A DNA stretch of 64,000 bases from Reticulitermes speratus (GCA_021186555.1 JAJKFL010000004.1:8174001-8238000), one strand, 5' to 3'. Positions 22,438-32,345 are shown, counted from the first letter of the stretch. The notes: a model not told the origin generated them from the letters alone. Translations and numbers: made by a program.

Positions 22438-22847
22438 TTAAGGTTCGATTTAAAGGAGCTTTCGTAAAGAAACCTTTTGCAGCGCAGTTAATTTGAAGAA
22501 TCAACAGAACGGGAGAAAGAGAGCGAAGTCTGATAAGAAATTAAATGTTCTAGCGTATCAAGCAAAAGTTTTTTTTACAGCAATTTGACGCACAATGTTT
22601 GCTTCGTAATCTTCTATATCTCGCCTTCATTTACGCGAATAAATATTAAGTGCTCCAGAAACCTACATATCGGTATTAAAAAAATGGAAGCTACGTCCGT
22701 CCTAATCAGACTTACATTGAAATAAGAGAGCCTGTATTAAATATAAAGCTAAATTATATTTTAGTGTTCGTACTGGGATATTAAACCTGTATCAGACTCT
22801 TAAAGCCTAATGGTTGCTGTATGTACTACCAGGTATTTTTTTTTTGT
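22438..22847. other. no gene recognised
   Basis: Unassigned sequence. Confidence 0.35.
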
Positions 22848-23098
22848 ATGTCTCGACAGCCCTATATGGGCCTGGGCCTCCTCGTTTCGTCGAGGTTTCG
22901 TGGTCACACACATTTAGACACACCACAGTCGGTAGGACTCCTCTGGACGAGTGACCAGCCCGTCGCAGAGACCTCTACCTGACAACACACAACACTCACA
23001 ACAGACAGACATCCATGCCCCAGGTGGGATTCGAACCCACGATCCTAGTAAGCGAGAGGACGAAGACCCACGCCTTAGACAGCGCGGCCACTGGGATC
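22848..23098 (-). mobile_element. SINE-A, minus orientation
   Basis: Complete order of landmarks on the minus strand from gatcccagtggccgcgctgt and B box gggttcgaatcccacc to the terminal agggctgtcgagaca. The spurious plus frame 'VGFEPTILVSERTKTHALD' lies over its head. Confidence 0.9.
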
Positions 23099-23744
23099 AC
23101 TACCAGGTATAACTTTCATAAATTCTACTTTCTAACCACAGGGTGCATTTTTGTACTTTCCATGGTTCACGGAAATACAAAATGTAACTTATTGGTTTTT
23201 GTAACAGGCGGAGTGTGTTTAATCTGCGGTACGAAATGAATCTGTAACTGTAATACACGTTGAAGTTAACCTTAAAGGGTTCAATTGATATACAGCTAAG
23301 TTCTTGATTAGTGATTATAATTGTATTAGATCGTCATGTACGTGATTTTATTATGTGGAAAATTGCTTTGGACCCATACCCGGGCACGTGACATTAAAAC
23401 GAAAAATTTAAAAGGAGTTTCTTCCTATAACAAATAATTCTCTTTGCATTCAATCATTATCGTTATTAATTTTCGAGAAGTAGAGCGTGACATACAGACG
23501 AACAGACGTACGGATGCTATGGATTGTATATAGAAGATAATTAGAATGGAAAGTGATTGGGGTTGTGACCGATAGCAGGAAATTAATATTTGGACCGGAT
23601 TTTCTATATAAAAAAAGTTCTAAACTTTACTAAGTTAATTGGTTCATTTTGTTGTATTCTGGATTTTTGACGTCATTTAATGTCGAACACATTTGCCGAC
23701 GCTCTAGAGGAACAGCGAATTGTCAAAATGTGACCTAATGTATC
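23099..23744. other. no gene recognised
   Basis: Unassigned AT-rich sequence. Confidence 0.35.
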
Positions 23745-23815
23745 AACGGTGAAGAAGGAAGCACGTTCCTCCGAAATTTCGGTATCCACCTACAAGACTG
23801 CACGGTGCCAGTTCG
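23745..23815 (-). repeat. 'PCSLVGGYRNFGGT' pseudo-ORF repeat
   Basis: The minus strand translates as ELAPCSLVGGYRNFGGTCFL. The plus strand reads GTGAAGAAGGAAGCACGTTCC then TCCGAAATTTCGG, with the same spacing as the hammerhead-like copies. Confidence 0.55.
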
Positions 23816-23994
23816 CAGAGCTTAGTCTTAATGGTCCGCTCCACGAAAACCCAAACACACACACATATATATCTATATATATTGTTAATTCGAATAAGGA
23901 ATGGAATCGAGTCGCTCCCAGGCCTACACAATTAATGTCTAAGCCTGTCTTTCCCTGAAGCTGGTCAGATGTACACTAAAATGTGTGGTATTGA

Positions 23995-24480
23995 GAGAGC
24001 ATGGAAGGTGAATTGGCAGGTATATGTACATATATACACACGTACATGCATGAGTACACGCAAACATATACCTATGTACATACAAAAACATATGTATACA
24101 AACATGTATAAATACACACAAAGACATACATACATATATACATGTGTATATGTACATACGTAATACATATGTACGCACATAACATAAATACATACATATA
24201 TACATACACATACATGCATACATACATAACGTGTCTGCCTACATACATACACACGTATATAGTACATTCATAATGCATATATAATAATACATACATGCAT
24301 ACATATGTACGCACATAACATAAATACATACATATATACATACACATACATACATACAACATACTACATACATACATAACGTGTCTGCCTACATACATAC
24401 ACACGTATATAGTACATTCATAATGCATATATAATAATACATACATGCATATATACACTATGTACGTACGTACATATATA
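23995..24480. repeat. (CATA)n-rich block with an internal direct duplication of about 140 bp
   Basis: Tetranucleotide-like acat/atac sequence. The segment from about 24165 (gtacgcacataacataaata ... acgtgtctgcctacatacat ... gtacattcataatgcatata) is repeated from about 24305 to 24450. The long Tyr/Cys/Met-rich minus frames here have no coding meaning. Confidence 0.9.
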
Positions 24481-25214
24481 CTTTCTTTCCTACACGCAGA
24501 CCTACTGCATAATCTTCAAAACGCTACAGGAATGACAGGGGCATCGTCTGTCCAATTTGTTTAGCGGCAAGCAGGGAATATTTTAGTATTCAGTGCATAA
24601 TGTGTTTTGAATATGTTTCATGGAGTCGTAACGTAACTTGTAGTGTGGGCCATCTTTTGGTACGTACCGTACATCTTCATGATAAGTGGTCCAAATTGCA
24701 GTGTTCCATTTAAAAGAAGACACATCAGACTGCAAAATATGCTTGTGCTTCACTTACGGAAATGAGGTTGTGTGGATGCATACAGAGCAGGGGACTAGCG
24801 GAATGCTTGACTCCAGAAGGAATATTGCTGTATGTGCGAGGTAATGCGGGCAGTGGCGAGGAGAAGGAGTGAAAGAGTGGTGGGGGTATGTGTGAGAGTA
24901 GGGAGATGAGTGTGTGTAGATGAGTTGAAGAGGAGAATGGAATATTTCCTGGTAATAGAGGCAACGGTTTGACTATGTTCCGAATAAACACGGGTGGTCG
25001 CCTGAGAAGATTTTGTCATCTATAGTAATAATTATTTGTAGGATCTACAGCGAATAGTAGAGTATTGTTATGTACCATCTAAAGAGGCTTGACCATATCA
25101 TCCACGAGGAAATATTGTACTTAAACAACAGCGAAGATACGTTTGACATAATTTTAGGAAAAAGAAAGAACTGAGGGGATAAACAGCAAATAATTTATTG
25201 TTATTATAAAACTT
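24481..25214. other. no gene recognised
   Basis: A G-rich/purine stretch lies at 24840-24960 (gggggtatgtgtgagagtag). Overlapping short frames on both strands look random. Confidence 0.4.
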
Positions 25215-25442
25215 ACCGATCCCAGTAGCCGCGCAGTCTAAGGCGTGGGTCTGCGGCCGCTCGCTTTCAGGGGCATGGATGTCTGTCTGTTGTGAGTGTT
25301 GTGTGTTGTCAGGTAGAGGTCTCTGCGTCGGGCTGATCACTCGTACAGAGGAGTCCTACAAGTGTGGTGTGTGATGAGTTTGATCGTGAAGCCTCGATAA
25401 TGAGGGAGTCCTGGCCCACTAGGGCTGTTGCGCCATGGAAAT
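25215..25442 (+). mobile_element. SINE-A with internal deletion of the B box
   Basis: The head gatcccagtagccgcgcagt and ggcgtgggtctgcggccgct are followed directly by ggggcatggatgtctgtctg. The segment with the B box and the end of the tRNA-like domain is missing. The body is normal to the terminal agggctgttgcgccatgg. It cannot be transcribed from its own internal promoter. Confidence 0.85.
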
Positions 25443-26321
25443 AAGTAAAATTATGAAACTTGCTGCGTTCGATGATGTAATACCAGTTAGTCTGGTATAA
25501 ATTTATGAAAGTTAAGAAGAAATCTGCCACCCTATCTTTAAGTTCGACGACTAGATTATAAGTTGTACTGGGGAGTGACAGCAAGTGAAAAGTTTTCGTG
25601 CAACATGTTCCATTCCGAACTGCAAAAAAAAAAAAATCTCGCAGCAAACTCATGCTGAGGAAAATCTAAACGAAATTAATGCTGGATTGGAGACATATTC
25701 TAGAAGATTTTATTACGACTTGCACAGAAAGTGGGCGCATATATATCATCAACAAGAAATGCGAAAATCTTCTGAACACTCAAAAAAATTCTTGCTCACA
25801 AATTCTAGTGAGTCGGTCGTGAGAAAAGACTGAATTTTTTGAACTGGTACCTTGTGGGGTGCATGCTTGAGAAAGAGGCTCCACACTCGTTCTTTTTACT
25901 GATAAAGCCTGGTTTCCTTGCACTGGATAGGAGAAGTATAAGCATAAATAGTATTGTTCTTTAGAACATCCTGTGTAAGGAAGTGCCATTACTTGATATT
26001 AAAGCTGGAGTGTTGTGTGCTACGAGTGAAAGTAGGATTACAGGGCGACGTTCTTTGTAAGACCGTAAATTCACACCGGCAATTTTTATAAAAGGCATCA
26101 CTTTCTCTGTTATGCCATGTAATTATATTAAGTATATTATGTACCTTAATTACTATGTCAATCATACAGGAATTGACGACAAGTTTCGGCCCAAAACTTT
26201 CAAAGAAGTACTAGATTTCAATACAAATGCCGCAACAAAACTTAGAAACGCTCAATACTTGCTAAGTAACAAAAAGGTGCATTTTTCCTTCGTCGGTAAA
26301 ATATACATTAAAGAAAGAGGC
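25443..26321. other. no confident gene; open frame upstream of the 30-bp array
   Basis: A plus frame at 25585-25833 (82 codons) has no recognisable domain. An open frame starts at 26112 with about 70 non-repeat codons (including DKFRPKTFKEVLDFNTNAA) and then enters the 30-bp array in frame. I do not recognise it. A short retroelement remnant just beyond the array (27196-27328) suggests the region may be a decayed retrotransposon. Confidence 0.35.
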
Positions 26322-27194
26322 ATTCCTGTGTCTGCACCTATCTCTCAGCATATTCCTGTGTCTGCACCTATCTCTCAAAATATTCCTGTGTCTGCACCTA
26401 TCTCTCAGCATATTCCTGTGTCTGCACCTATCTCTCAGCATATTCCTGTGTCTGCACCTATCTCTCAGCATATTCCTGTGTCTGCACCTATCTCTCAGCA
26501 TATTCCTGTGTCTGCACCTATCTCTCAGCATATTCCTGTGTCTGCACCTATCTCTCAGCATATTCCTGTGTCTGCACCTATCTCTCAGCATATTCCTGTG
26601 CCTGCACCTATCTCTCAGCATATTCCTGTGTCTGCACCTATCTCTCAGCATATTCCTGTGTCTGCACCTATCTCACAGCATATTCCTGTGTCTGCATCTA
26701 TCTCTCAGCATATTCCTATATCTGCACCTATCTCTCAGCATATTCCTGTGTCTGCACCTATCTCTCAGCATATTCCTGTGCCTGCACCTATCTCTCAGCA
26801 TATTCCTGTGTCTGCACCTATCTCTCAGCATATTCCTGTGTCTGCACCTATCTCTCAGCATATTCCTGTGTCTGCACCTATCTCTCAGCATATTCCTGTG
26901 CCTGCACCTATCTCTCAGCATATTCCTGTGTCTGCACCTATCTCTCAGCATATTCCTGTGTCTGTACCTATCTCTCAGCATATTCCTGTGTCTGCACCTA
27001 TCTCTCAGCATATTCCTATGTCTGCACCTATCTCTCAGCATATTCCTGTGTCTGCACCTATCTCTCAGCATATTCCTGTGTCTGCACCTATCTCTCAGCA
27101 TATTCCTGTGTCTGCACCTATCTCTCAGCATATTTCTGTGTCTGCACCTATCTCTCAGCATATTCCTGTGTCTGCACCTATCTCTCAGCATATT
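26322..27194. repeat. 30-bp minisatellite, 29 units
   Basis: The unit reads attcctgtgtctgcacctat then ctctcagcat. The period is exact throughout. All three forward frames and at least one reverse frame are open because 30 is divisible by three and the unit lacks stops. In the frame that joins the upstream 70 codons (IPVSAPISQH repeats), most substitutions change the amino acid (S to P, A to V, V to I or M, P to S, QH to QN). That argues against selection on a protein. Confidence 0.97.
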
Positions 27195-27195
27195 T

Positions 27196-27328
27196 TCTGA
27201 GTTCTCTTTGCAAGACATTCAACACAGATTTTTACAACATATTGAAGAAGCATAAACTTTTTGGATATATTCTGTATGTTAATGACATCCTGATAGTTAC
27301 TGATAAATCCAAAAGCAACATAGATGCT
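27196..27328 (+). pseudogene. reverse-transcriptase remnant with YVNDILIV box
   Basis: The frame continues from the array end as NTDFYNILKKHKLFGYILY then VNDILIVTDKSKSNIDA. YV(D/N)DILI is the reverse-transcriptase catalytic box, and the first catalytic Asp of the pair is Asn here. No other RT motif is nearby. It is followed at 27335 by a fragment of the foldback family (ttcaggcttgcgccgg ... cttcgctcttctggg). It is short and inactive; the clade cannot be assigned. Confidence 0.45.
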
Positions 27329-28129
27329 GCGAGATTTCAGGCTTGCGCCGGGGTGTAATTGAGGTCTTCGCTCTTCTGGGTTGTTGCACAGCCTACGTTG
27401 GTAGTTCGAATGTTACTGAACACGTTCGAAATTTTCGTATTTTATAAGGATACAAAAGATAGGCACAACATTTGTTCCTCTACCATATTTGACTTCATAT
27501 TAATTAATGTTTTCTTTTGGGAAGGACTGCTTATTGAAATACGTACTATTTACTTTAAAGTTTACGCACATAAACTCAAATTTCTTACCGTCGTCATTCG
27601 TATAATTAATTTTGTACAGTAGTATTTCGTTTCGGAGTTGTTTCTGATGTTTTGTTCGTAAAATTTTGTTTTTGTCTGTGAAATATCGCCTTAAGGATTT
27701 TAAAGTACCTGGCCTCCTACGTTCCTAGACATGGTCTTAACAGGAAAACTGAATGTTTAAATTATGCAACGGCCATAGTGTTTAGGTGCTGCAAAGGATT
27801 AGTGAATTAACACAGTTTCATATTTTTGGAAGTTCTGTCATCCTCTATGTCAGGTTCCTGTATGACCTCGATATATTTCCCTTCCCAACTCAGACATTCT
27901 TTCACCCGCCATATTCTTGTTAACTAGTGTAAGAAATTATAAAGTAGGTTTTGTAATTCTACAAAAGAATAGTGATTATACCGAATGCAGTTAATATCAC
28001 TGAGGTATTTCAGAAATTCAAAGGCTGGATCAAAACGAAGTAATAGGCAAACACAGGCTACCTGCTTGTCACAAGACCTACGTCTAGAGGAAGAGAAATG
28101 AGAGAGGAATATGAGTAATTTTTTTTCCT
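27329..28129. other. foldback-element fragment, then no gene
   Basis: 27335-27420 carries the outer end of the element family seen at 10797 and 39671 (tttcaggcttgcgccggggt, ctcttctgggttgttgcaca). The remainder to 28129 is unassigned. Confidence 0.5.
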
Positions 28130-28376
28130 ATGGCTCGACAGCCCCCTAGGGGGCCTAGGCCGCCTCATTTTTCGAAGCTTCACGATCACACTCTGACACA
28201 CCACACTCGGTAGGACTCCTCTGGACTAGTGATAAACTCGTCGCAGAGACCTCTACCTGACAACACAAAACACAAGAGACAGACATCCATGCCCTCTGCG
28301 GGATTCGAACCCACAATCCCAGCAAGCGAGCGGCCGTAGACCCTCGCCTTACATCGCGCGGTTACTGCGATCGGCG
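28130..28376 (-). mobile_element. SINE-A, minus orientation
   Basis: Minus-strand head gatcgcagtaaccgcgcgat, B box gggttcgaatcccgc, body gtcaggtagaggtctctg, end gggggctgtcgagcc. It is preceded on the plus strand by a T-run (28120-28127) equivalent to an A-tail. Confidence 0.88.
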
Positions 28377-28411
28377 GAATATGAGTCATACGGATGAATA
28401 TTATTAGACTG

Positions 28412-28429
28412 TTATAACAGCTGTTATAA
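28412..28429. promoter_or_regulatory. 18-bp palindrome centred on an E-box (copy 1)
   Basis: TTATAACAGCTGTTATAA is a perfect palindrome with CAGCTG at its centre. It is repeated exactly at 28521-28538, both within about 430 bp upstream of the secreted-protein start. A dimeric (for example bHLH) site is possible but inferred. Confidence 0.35.
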
Positions 28430-28520
28430 AACGGGTGAGGACATTGTGCGAATACGCGAAGGACAAGATGTGAGAAAGAGATAATACTGCAATGTACAAT
28501 GAGCGCACCTTTCAATATTA

Positions 28521-28538
28521 TTATAACAGCTGTTATAA
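28521..28538. promoter_or_regulatory. 18-bp palindrome centred on an E-box (copy 2)
   Basis: Identical to copy 1. It is followed by an additional half copy (ttataacagctgg), giving three CAGCTG-type boxes in all. Confidence 0.35.
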
Positions 28539-28586
28539 CAGCTGGAGGTACATGGTGACGACATTTACACTGACAATTACAAATTG

Positions 28587-28594
28587 TTTAAATA
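28587..28594 (+). promoter_or_regulatory. possible TATA-like box
   Basis: TTTAAATA lies about 28 bp before a weak initiator-like caacagtg. The whole call rests on position and AT content. Confidence 0.18.
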
Positions 28595-28838
28595 CACGGT
28601 AATGACTTCCGCAACAGTGAAGGACGGCCTTTACACAAGGAGAGGTTCAGTTTTTGATCATTTGAAGTGCGGTGCGACAAACTTACACAGCACGTTTCGT
28701 TGTTGCTGAGAGTTCAGCTTGTCTAAACCTTGAAGCTGCTGCTTTTTGCATCAGAAATTAATCTTGTCAGCTGACAGAGTAGGAGTTTCTATTTAATTAT
28801 ATTTACAGATCATTGTCTTTATTCTTAACGAGGTGAAA

Positions 28839-29282
28839 ATGAAAGTTGGATGTGCTGTGTGTGTAGTTTTTGTAATTTTATTTGTGTTAGTGTCAAGTGG
28901 TCTTAGTGCTACAACTGTCATCAATTCATTATGCCCAGCGAGTGTAAATGCATCTAAGCAATTGAACAGCCTTACGAAAGTAAATAATTTCTTGGCTGTT
29001 GTTTCATCGGTGACTGAAAACCTGATTTCGGCGAACTTTATCGACTTGCTACCACATCCGATTCAGTCCTTCGTATTTCTGGTCAAGGAAGTCTTTTACA
29101 TCGTGCACACGCTCGACAAGTGTCTACCCGACTTATTATTTCAACCTGGAAGCTTAATCGTCAGTACTTTGCCATATATTGCAGATTTGGCTTTGATTGT
29201 TATGTCATTTATACCTCCGCTTAGTTTACCGTCTCAAGTTATTGCTTTACTCTTATCAGTTTTGAGACTCTTCAATGATTAG
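28839..29282 (+). CDS. small secreted hydrophobic protein, 147 aa, unknown function
   Basis: This is the only host-like gene I trust. I start at the first ATG (28839, context gaaaatga); an in-frame GTG two codons earlier is unlikely to be used. Residues 1-24 form a clear signal peptide (charged MK, a hydrophobic stretch, then SSGLSA), so the mature product is about 123 residues. It has two cysteines (C32, C95) that could form one disulfide, one N-glycosylation sequon (N37-A-S) and a Leu/Val/Ile-rich amphipathic or buried character, with prolines clustered near 126-131. No catalytic motif or known domain is visible. The stop is TAG at 29280. A tttacag acceptor-like site at 28802-28808 could mark the end of a 5'-UTR intron. 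The frame is uninterrupted and its neighbours are transposons. Function is not assigned. Confidence 0.72.
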   Translation: MKVGCAVCVVFVILFVLVSSGLSATTVINSLCPASVNASKQLNSLTKVNNFLAVVSSVTENLISANFIDLLPHPIQSFVFLVKEVFYIVHTLDKCLPDLLFQPGSLIVSTLPYIADLALIVMSFIPPLSLPSQVIALLLSVLRLFND

Positions 29283-29471
29283 TGGGCTCCATGTGATAAG
29301 AATTATCTATCTCAGTTATAAGACATTTATGTAATATACCGTAAACTATTGAGTTTTTTAGTGCAATTTGCATTATTTTAAAAACTGAAGTGCTACATCC
29401 AATGTCTTGTTTTCGTTATCAATTAATTCCTTACTGAAATGAAGATCATGAAATTATACGACCTCCCTTCC

Positions 29472-29477
29472 AATAAA
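29472..29477 (+). promoter_or_regulatory. polyadenylation signal for the secreted-protein gene
   Basis: AATAAA 190 bp after the stop codon, the first canonical hexamer downstream. It supports a real transcript end. Confidence 0.55.
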
Positions 29478-29662
29478 AATATAATCATTCCATGTCCATT
29501 TATTTTTTAAAATTTACAGGTGGAAAGACCCAGGTCAATCTGATTAATTTTAAAACAATTTATTTTTTTTTTAATATTGGACTAACACTTCAGTTCTAGA
29601 TCATATAAAGACACAGTGTGGGGAAAGTGCACAGTTTGTAATGTTACAGCACGTGGTACATA

Positions 29663-30994
29663 CGAGGTCTGTCCAAAAACTATCCGACCTTGGGCCGGGA
29701 AAAAAAAGTTCTGTATCTGGGTGGTTACAATACCTAATCCCCATCAAAGTAGGCCCCTTGTGACTCCACACACTTAGCCCAGCGGTCCTCCCATCGCTGG
29801 AAGCAATTCTGGAAGGCTTGTTTTGGAATGGTGTGCAGCTGCGCCGTCGCGTTCTGTATGATGTCCTCGCGGCTGTCAAAACGGGAGCCTTTTAGCGGTG
29901 TCTTCAATCTCGGGAACAGCCAGAAATCACAAGGAGCCATGTCAGGAGAGTAGGGAGCCTGGCGAACCTGCGGAATGCCGTGCTTAGCCAGGAAACCCTG
30001 GATCAGGTGTGATGAATGAGCTGGGGCATTGTCATGATGCAGCTGCCAGTTGCGTGCTTCCCACAGCTCCGGTCTCTTGCGCCGAACTGCATCACGAAGA
30101 TGACGGAGGACTTCTTGGTAGTACTCCTTATTAACAGTTTGGCCTAGTGGTGCGTACTCATGATGCACAACACCCCGGTAATCGAAGAAAACAGTCAGTA
30201 TCACCTTCTCATTGCTCCGAACGTGTCGTGCTTTTTTGGGCCTCGGGGATGTTGGATGCTTCCATTGTGACGACTGGACCTTGGTTTCCGGGTCATATCC
30301 GTACACCCACGACTCGTCACCAGTGATCACAGTCTTCAGGAACTCAGGATCCCTGTTGGCGCACTCCAGCATGTCCTGCGCGACCTCAAGGCGGAGTTGT
30401 TGCTGCTCCGGCGAAAGCAGCTTGGGCACAAATTTTGCCGCCACTCTTCGCATGCCCACATCCTCAGTTAAAATCGTGTTTGCGGAACCTCTGCTGATCC
30501 CAACCTCATCAGCAATTTCCCGGACGGTCAAACGACGGTCCTCCATGATCAATGTCCGCACTTTGTCAATGACATCAGCATTTCGGCTCGTTGACGGTCT
30601 CCCGGAACGCTGGTCACTGTCCGCCGACATGCGGCCATCTTTAAAGCGGTTGAACCACTCTTTAATTTGAGTGACCCCTATTGCATCATCACCGAAAGCC
30701 TGCTGAATTTTGCGGATTGTTTCCGCTTGGGTATCCCCAAGTTTCTGACAAAACTTGATGCAGTATCGCTGCTCCAAACATTCTGTCATCTTGAGCGAAA
30801 CGAGAATGCGACGAACACGTGTTACACCACTTCGCTATCTGGCAGCGACAGACGCATCCGGCGGTGTTGCGAGGCAGCAAAAAATCACGCATGCGCATGA
30901 AAGTCCCTTCTACCACTACGCTCAGTTTCCCTACTCTTTCGCCATTACTTACCGCGGGAAAAAATATAGTCGGATACTTTTTGGACAGCCCTCG
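29663..30994 (-). mobile_element. mariner-family transposon, apparently full length (1332 bp)
   Basis: The ends CGAGGTCTGTCCAAAAACTA and, as complement of the right end, CGAGGGCTGTCCAAAAAGTA form terminal inverted repeats of about 28 bp. Each end is flanked by TA (29661-29662 and 30995-30996), the mariner target duplication. It encodes one uninterrupted transposase on the minus strand. It lies 186 bp past the polyadenylation signal of the secreted-protein gene, in the opposite direction. Confidence 0.93.
29734..30789 (-). CDS. mariner transposase, 351 aa, intact
   Basis: Cut-and-paste DNA transposase acting in the nucleus on the element's own inverted repeats. The N-terminal half (about residues 1-125) holds two helix-turn-helix DNA-binding regions; RRLTVREIADEVGISRGSAN (85-104) is the second. 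A linker KFVPKLL (119-125) sits at the place of the family's WVPHEL. The catalytic triad is D158 (TGDESW), D253 (HHDNAP) and D288 (YSPDMAPCDFW), with 34 residues between the last two, the DD34D signature of mariner. Length is normal (Mos1 is 345). No stops or frameshifts. The coding region is visibly richer in G and C than its surroundings, which fits a recent arrival, possibly by horizontal transfer. Sub-family not assigned. Confidence 0.95.
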   Translation of the reverse strand: MTECLEQRYCIKFCQKLGDTQAETIRKIQQAFGDDAIGVTQIKEWFNRFKDGRMSADSDQRSGRPSTSRNADVIDKVRTLIMEDRRLTVREIADEVGISRGSANTILTEDVGMRRVAAKFVPKLLSPEQQQLRLEVAQDMLECANRDPEFLKTVITGDESWVYGYDPETKVQSSQWKHPTSPRPKKARHVRSNEKVILTVFFDYRGVVHHEYAPLGQTVNKEYYQEVLRHLRDAVRRKRPELWEARNWQLHHDNAPAHSSHLIQGFLAKHGIPQVRQAPYSPDMAPCDFWLFPRLKTPLKGSRFDSREDIIQNATAQLHTIPKQAFQNCFQRWEDRWAKCVESQGAYFDGD

Positions 30995-31018
30995 TACACT
31001 TAATACTGTGCTCTAAGT

Positions 31019-31699
31019 CAGCGGTCGCCAACCATTCGGACCTCACGGACCACTAAACTCACAATTTTGAATCCCGCGGACCACAAAATGAATTTTTTAA
31101 AAAGGTACAAACATCTATAAAATAATGATCATAAAAGTTCCATTTTATTAATATGAAATAATAATAATAATAATAATAACCATGGCTCATGGGCCCGGGC
31201 CTCCTCTTGCCTCCTCTTTTCGGGGTTACTAAGTCGTGCGCATTCATGGCAGTTGGTGACTGGTCAACTGTTCTATCGATCCTGATGTGTCCGCCAGAGC
31301 CATCTGGCAGGCAGTCAGGAGACTTGGGTGAGAAATGGAGGTTTTGAATTTAGCTTACGAAACATTTCTATTCATGCCCGTAAGGTTCTTTTACATGCCG
31401 TAAATCTACGACATGGGACCGACGGCTTTACTTCCCCTCCGAAGGAAGTGGTGCTCCGGATTTTTATCACCCTTAAAAATCCATCGACCTCGGTCGGGAT
31501 CGAACCATTAATATGAAATGCACTTGTTTAATTATAACAAAATTATTAGTGTGATATTAATATATAATGAATATAGTGAATATAATGAAACAGTATAATA
31601 AACATAAAAATTGCAAATAATGTCCAAATTTTTCCACGGACCACCAAAATTTTCTCGCGGACTATCAGTGGTCCGCGGACCACCGGTCGGCGACCGCTG
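31019..31699. mobile_element. non-autonomous hAT element, 681 bp, interrupted by a SINE
   Basis: The left end CAGCGGTCGCCAACC and the complement of the right end CAGCGGTCGCCGACC are hAT-type inverted repeats, followed by ggaccac-rich subterminal repeats on both sides. The target-site duplication is 8 bp with one difference: ctctaagt (31011-31018) and ctctaaat (31700-31707). About half its length is the nested insertion at 31160-31506. Confidence 0.88.
31160..31506 (-). mobile_element. third SINE-like retroposon nested in the hAT element
   Basis: It is flanked by a perfect 13-bp target-site duplication ATTAATATGAAAT (31147-31159 and 31507-31519). On the minus strand it begins with a B-box-like ggttcgatcccgaccg at the right edge. 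It ends at the left edge in a trinucleotide tail seen on the plus strand as (ATA)n. The body includes gccgtcggtcccatgtcgta. This family is distinct from SINE-A and SINE-B. The nesting order is hAT first, then SINE. Confidence 0.85.
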
Positions 31700-32341
31700 C
31701 TCTAAATTGTTAAGCACATGGAGACATTTAACTTTGCTTTAGGAAAAAAAGACACAAATGAACCAGGTCGCCAAAGCCAGTGTCGTCGGAACTAAAGTGG
31801 ATAAGTCTCCAACAGTTTTTTTGTTTATGTCAACATTTCAATTGATCAACAGTCTTTGTTTTTCTTTCATTCGCTACAAACAAAGATTCAGTCTAAACAC
31901 AAATCTTCTTTTATTTCAATTGTTAAAATAAATGTTTTGATCCTGTACACAGATCGTCTTCAGGCTTCGTATAAAAACACTATGAAAAGCTAAGCAGTGC
32001 ATCTTTTATTATACAACAGGACAATAAAATTTCATAAATTACAGATATATATATATATATTGTACTCGTATGCGTGTATTGAGTTTTCTTTTAAAATGCT
32101 ATTACAGTAGCTATTATTGTGTTTTTATTTTGTCCTTAAAACTATTTTAATTCAACTGTTGTGTTTTTTAGTCCTGGTTGCGTGTTGACCTTCTATCCAC
32201 TGATTAACTTGTACGAGGTGTGTATGGAATATCGTAGTGATGAATTATTGTATCGAATATTCTGATTTCACTTAACCCTTTATAGCCCAAAGTTAACTTT
32301 ATGTGATACCAGATATAGCATTAAAAATTCAGCATTCTTCT
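31700..32341. other. no gene; one decayed hammerhead-like motif
   Basis: On the minus strand 31935-31966 reads CTGAAGA-C-GATC...GATC-AAAACATT. The core and a GATC/GATC hairpin are kept, but GAAA has become AAAA. The rest is unassigned, with a short (TA)n at 32045-32060. Confidence 0.45.
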
Positions 32342-32345
32342 GCGA

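Noticed and set aside
24072-24458. Tyr/Cys/Met-rich frames of about 100-130 codons
   Set aside because: Products of acat/atac microsatellite sequence.
26112-27218. A 362-codon IPVSAPISQH-repeat protein and its reverse MLRDRCRHRN counterpart
   Set aside because: The 30-bp unit has no stop in any forward frame, variation is mostly amino-acid changing, and no promoter or domain is visible. Kept as a repeat.
30212-30900. Plus-strand frames of 152 and 77 codons over the mariner
   Set aside because: They lie antisense to the intact transposase gene and show no domain.
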